Positions 12,157 through 12,189 of a stretch of DNA of 12,189 bases are shown here, in pieces. The first letter of the stretch is position 1; every line of letters starts with the position of its first letter. A program made the position numbers and the translations under genes. The notes below the pieces were generated by a model. The model saw nothing but the letters and a program-made list of their open reading frames with translations. It made no database searches and was not told where the DNA came from. The stretch comes from WLND01 sp040398845 (GTDB lineage: Bacteria > Actinomycetota > Actinomycetes > S36-B12), in NCBI GenBank assembly GCA_040398845.1, contig JBBATH010000029.1, positions 1 through 12,189 of the forward strand, written 5' to 3'.

Positions 12157-12189
12157 GCGGGGAGACAAAATGAGGCTGAGATCTTTGGG
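12157..12189. repeat. Dispersed intergenic repeat, copy 3 (cut by window end)
   Basis: Thirty-three bases, GCGGGGAGACAAAATGAGGC onward, match the start of copy 2 nearly exactly before the window ends. The CCAGTAG bases and the hairpin arm before it are also shared with copy 2. If spacing holds, another leftward gene should end roughly 100-180 bases beyond the window. Confidence 0.85.

Larger units (their letters stand above)
11853..12189. other. Right-hand spacer, no gene supported
   Basis: These 337 bases hold the higBA promoter and operator, the GAGGTACC block at 11931-11959, a hairpin with perfect 16-base arms at 12105-12149 and the start of repeat copy 3. Short frames on both strands (for example 11899-12132 plus) resemble no known protein and cross the hairpin. 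Confidence 0.6.

Noticed and set aside
8571..12189. CRISPR array
   Set aside because: The repeats are about 130 bp, over a kilobase apart and separated by genes; there are no regular short spacers and no cas genes.
8571..12189. Integron attC sites with gene cassettes
   Set aside because: The cassette-like layout is suggestive, but I could not find the GTTRRRY/RYYYAAC core pair bracketing an imperfect palindrome, and no integrase is present in the window.

Overview
The window looks like a chromosomal segment of a high-GC Gram-positive bacterium (Actinomycetota). The signs are strong G/C preference at third codon positions, frequent GTG starts, ATGA/GTGA stop-start overlaps, apparently leaderless promoters and actinobacterial-type protein families. 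Genus cannot be fixed from the sequence alone.

The left two thirds (about 172-8363) is one compact, divergently transcribed cluster of nine genes. Leftward from about 2654 run a CDP-alcohol phosphatidyltransferase-like membrane enzyme and, translationally coupled to it, an LtaS-like membrane-anchored sulfatase-fold transferase. Rightward from 2803 run seven tightly packed genes: a medium-chain dehydrogenase, a 6-pyruvoyltetrahydropterin synthase (PTPS/QueD) homologue with altered active site, a GT4 glycosyltransferase, a class I SAM methyltransferase, a flippase-like/LPG-synthase-type membrane protein, a stand-alone RibD-type reductase domain, and GTP cyclohydrolase II (RibA). RibA and the reductase are the first steps from GTP to a ribitylated pyrimidine. 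The PTPS homologue, sugar transferase, methyltransferase, flippase-like protein and two envelope enzymes suggest the product is not simply riboflavin but perhaps a modified, exported or lipid-linked compound. That pathway is an inference.

The right third (about 8364-12189) is accessory DNA. It begins with an apparent C-terminal scrap of a DDE transposase. Two leftward toxin-antitoxin operons follow: AbiEi-AbiEii (type IV), and HigB-HigA followed by a second XRE regulator. A dispersed repeat of about 130 bp lies just downstream of each operon (8571-8700, 10464-10594), and a third copy begins at 12157 and runs off the window. Copies 2 and 3 are preceded by long hairpins that share their outer stem but differ, with complementarity kept, in their inner stem. 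A short related block lies further upstream of each hairpin. The region therefore reads as repeat, TA operon, promoter, block, hairpin, repeat, TA operon and so on, like an array of toxin-antitoxin cassettes separated by a common element.

No tRNA, rRNA, CRISPR array, complete insertion sequence or replication origin was seen.
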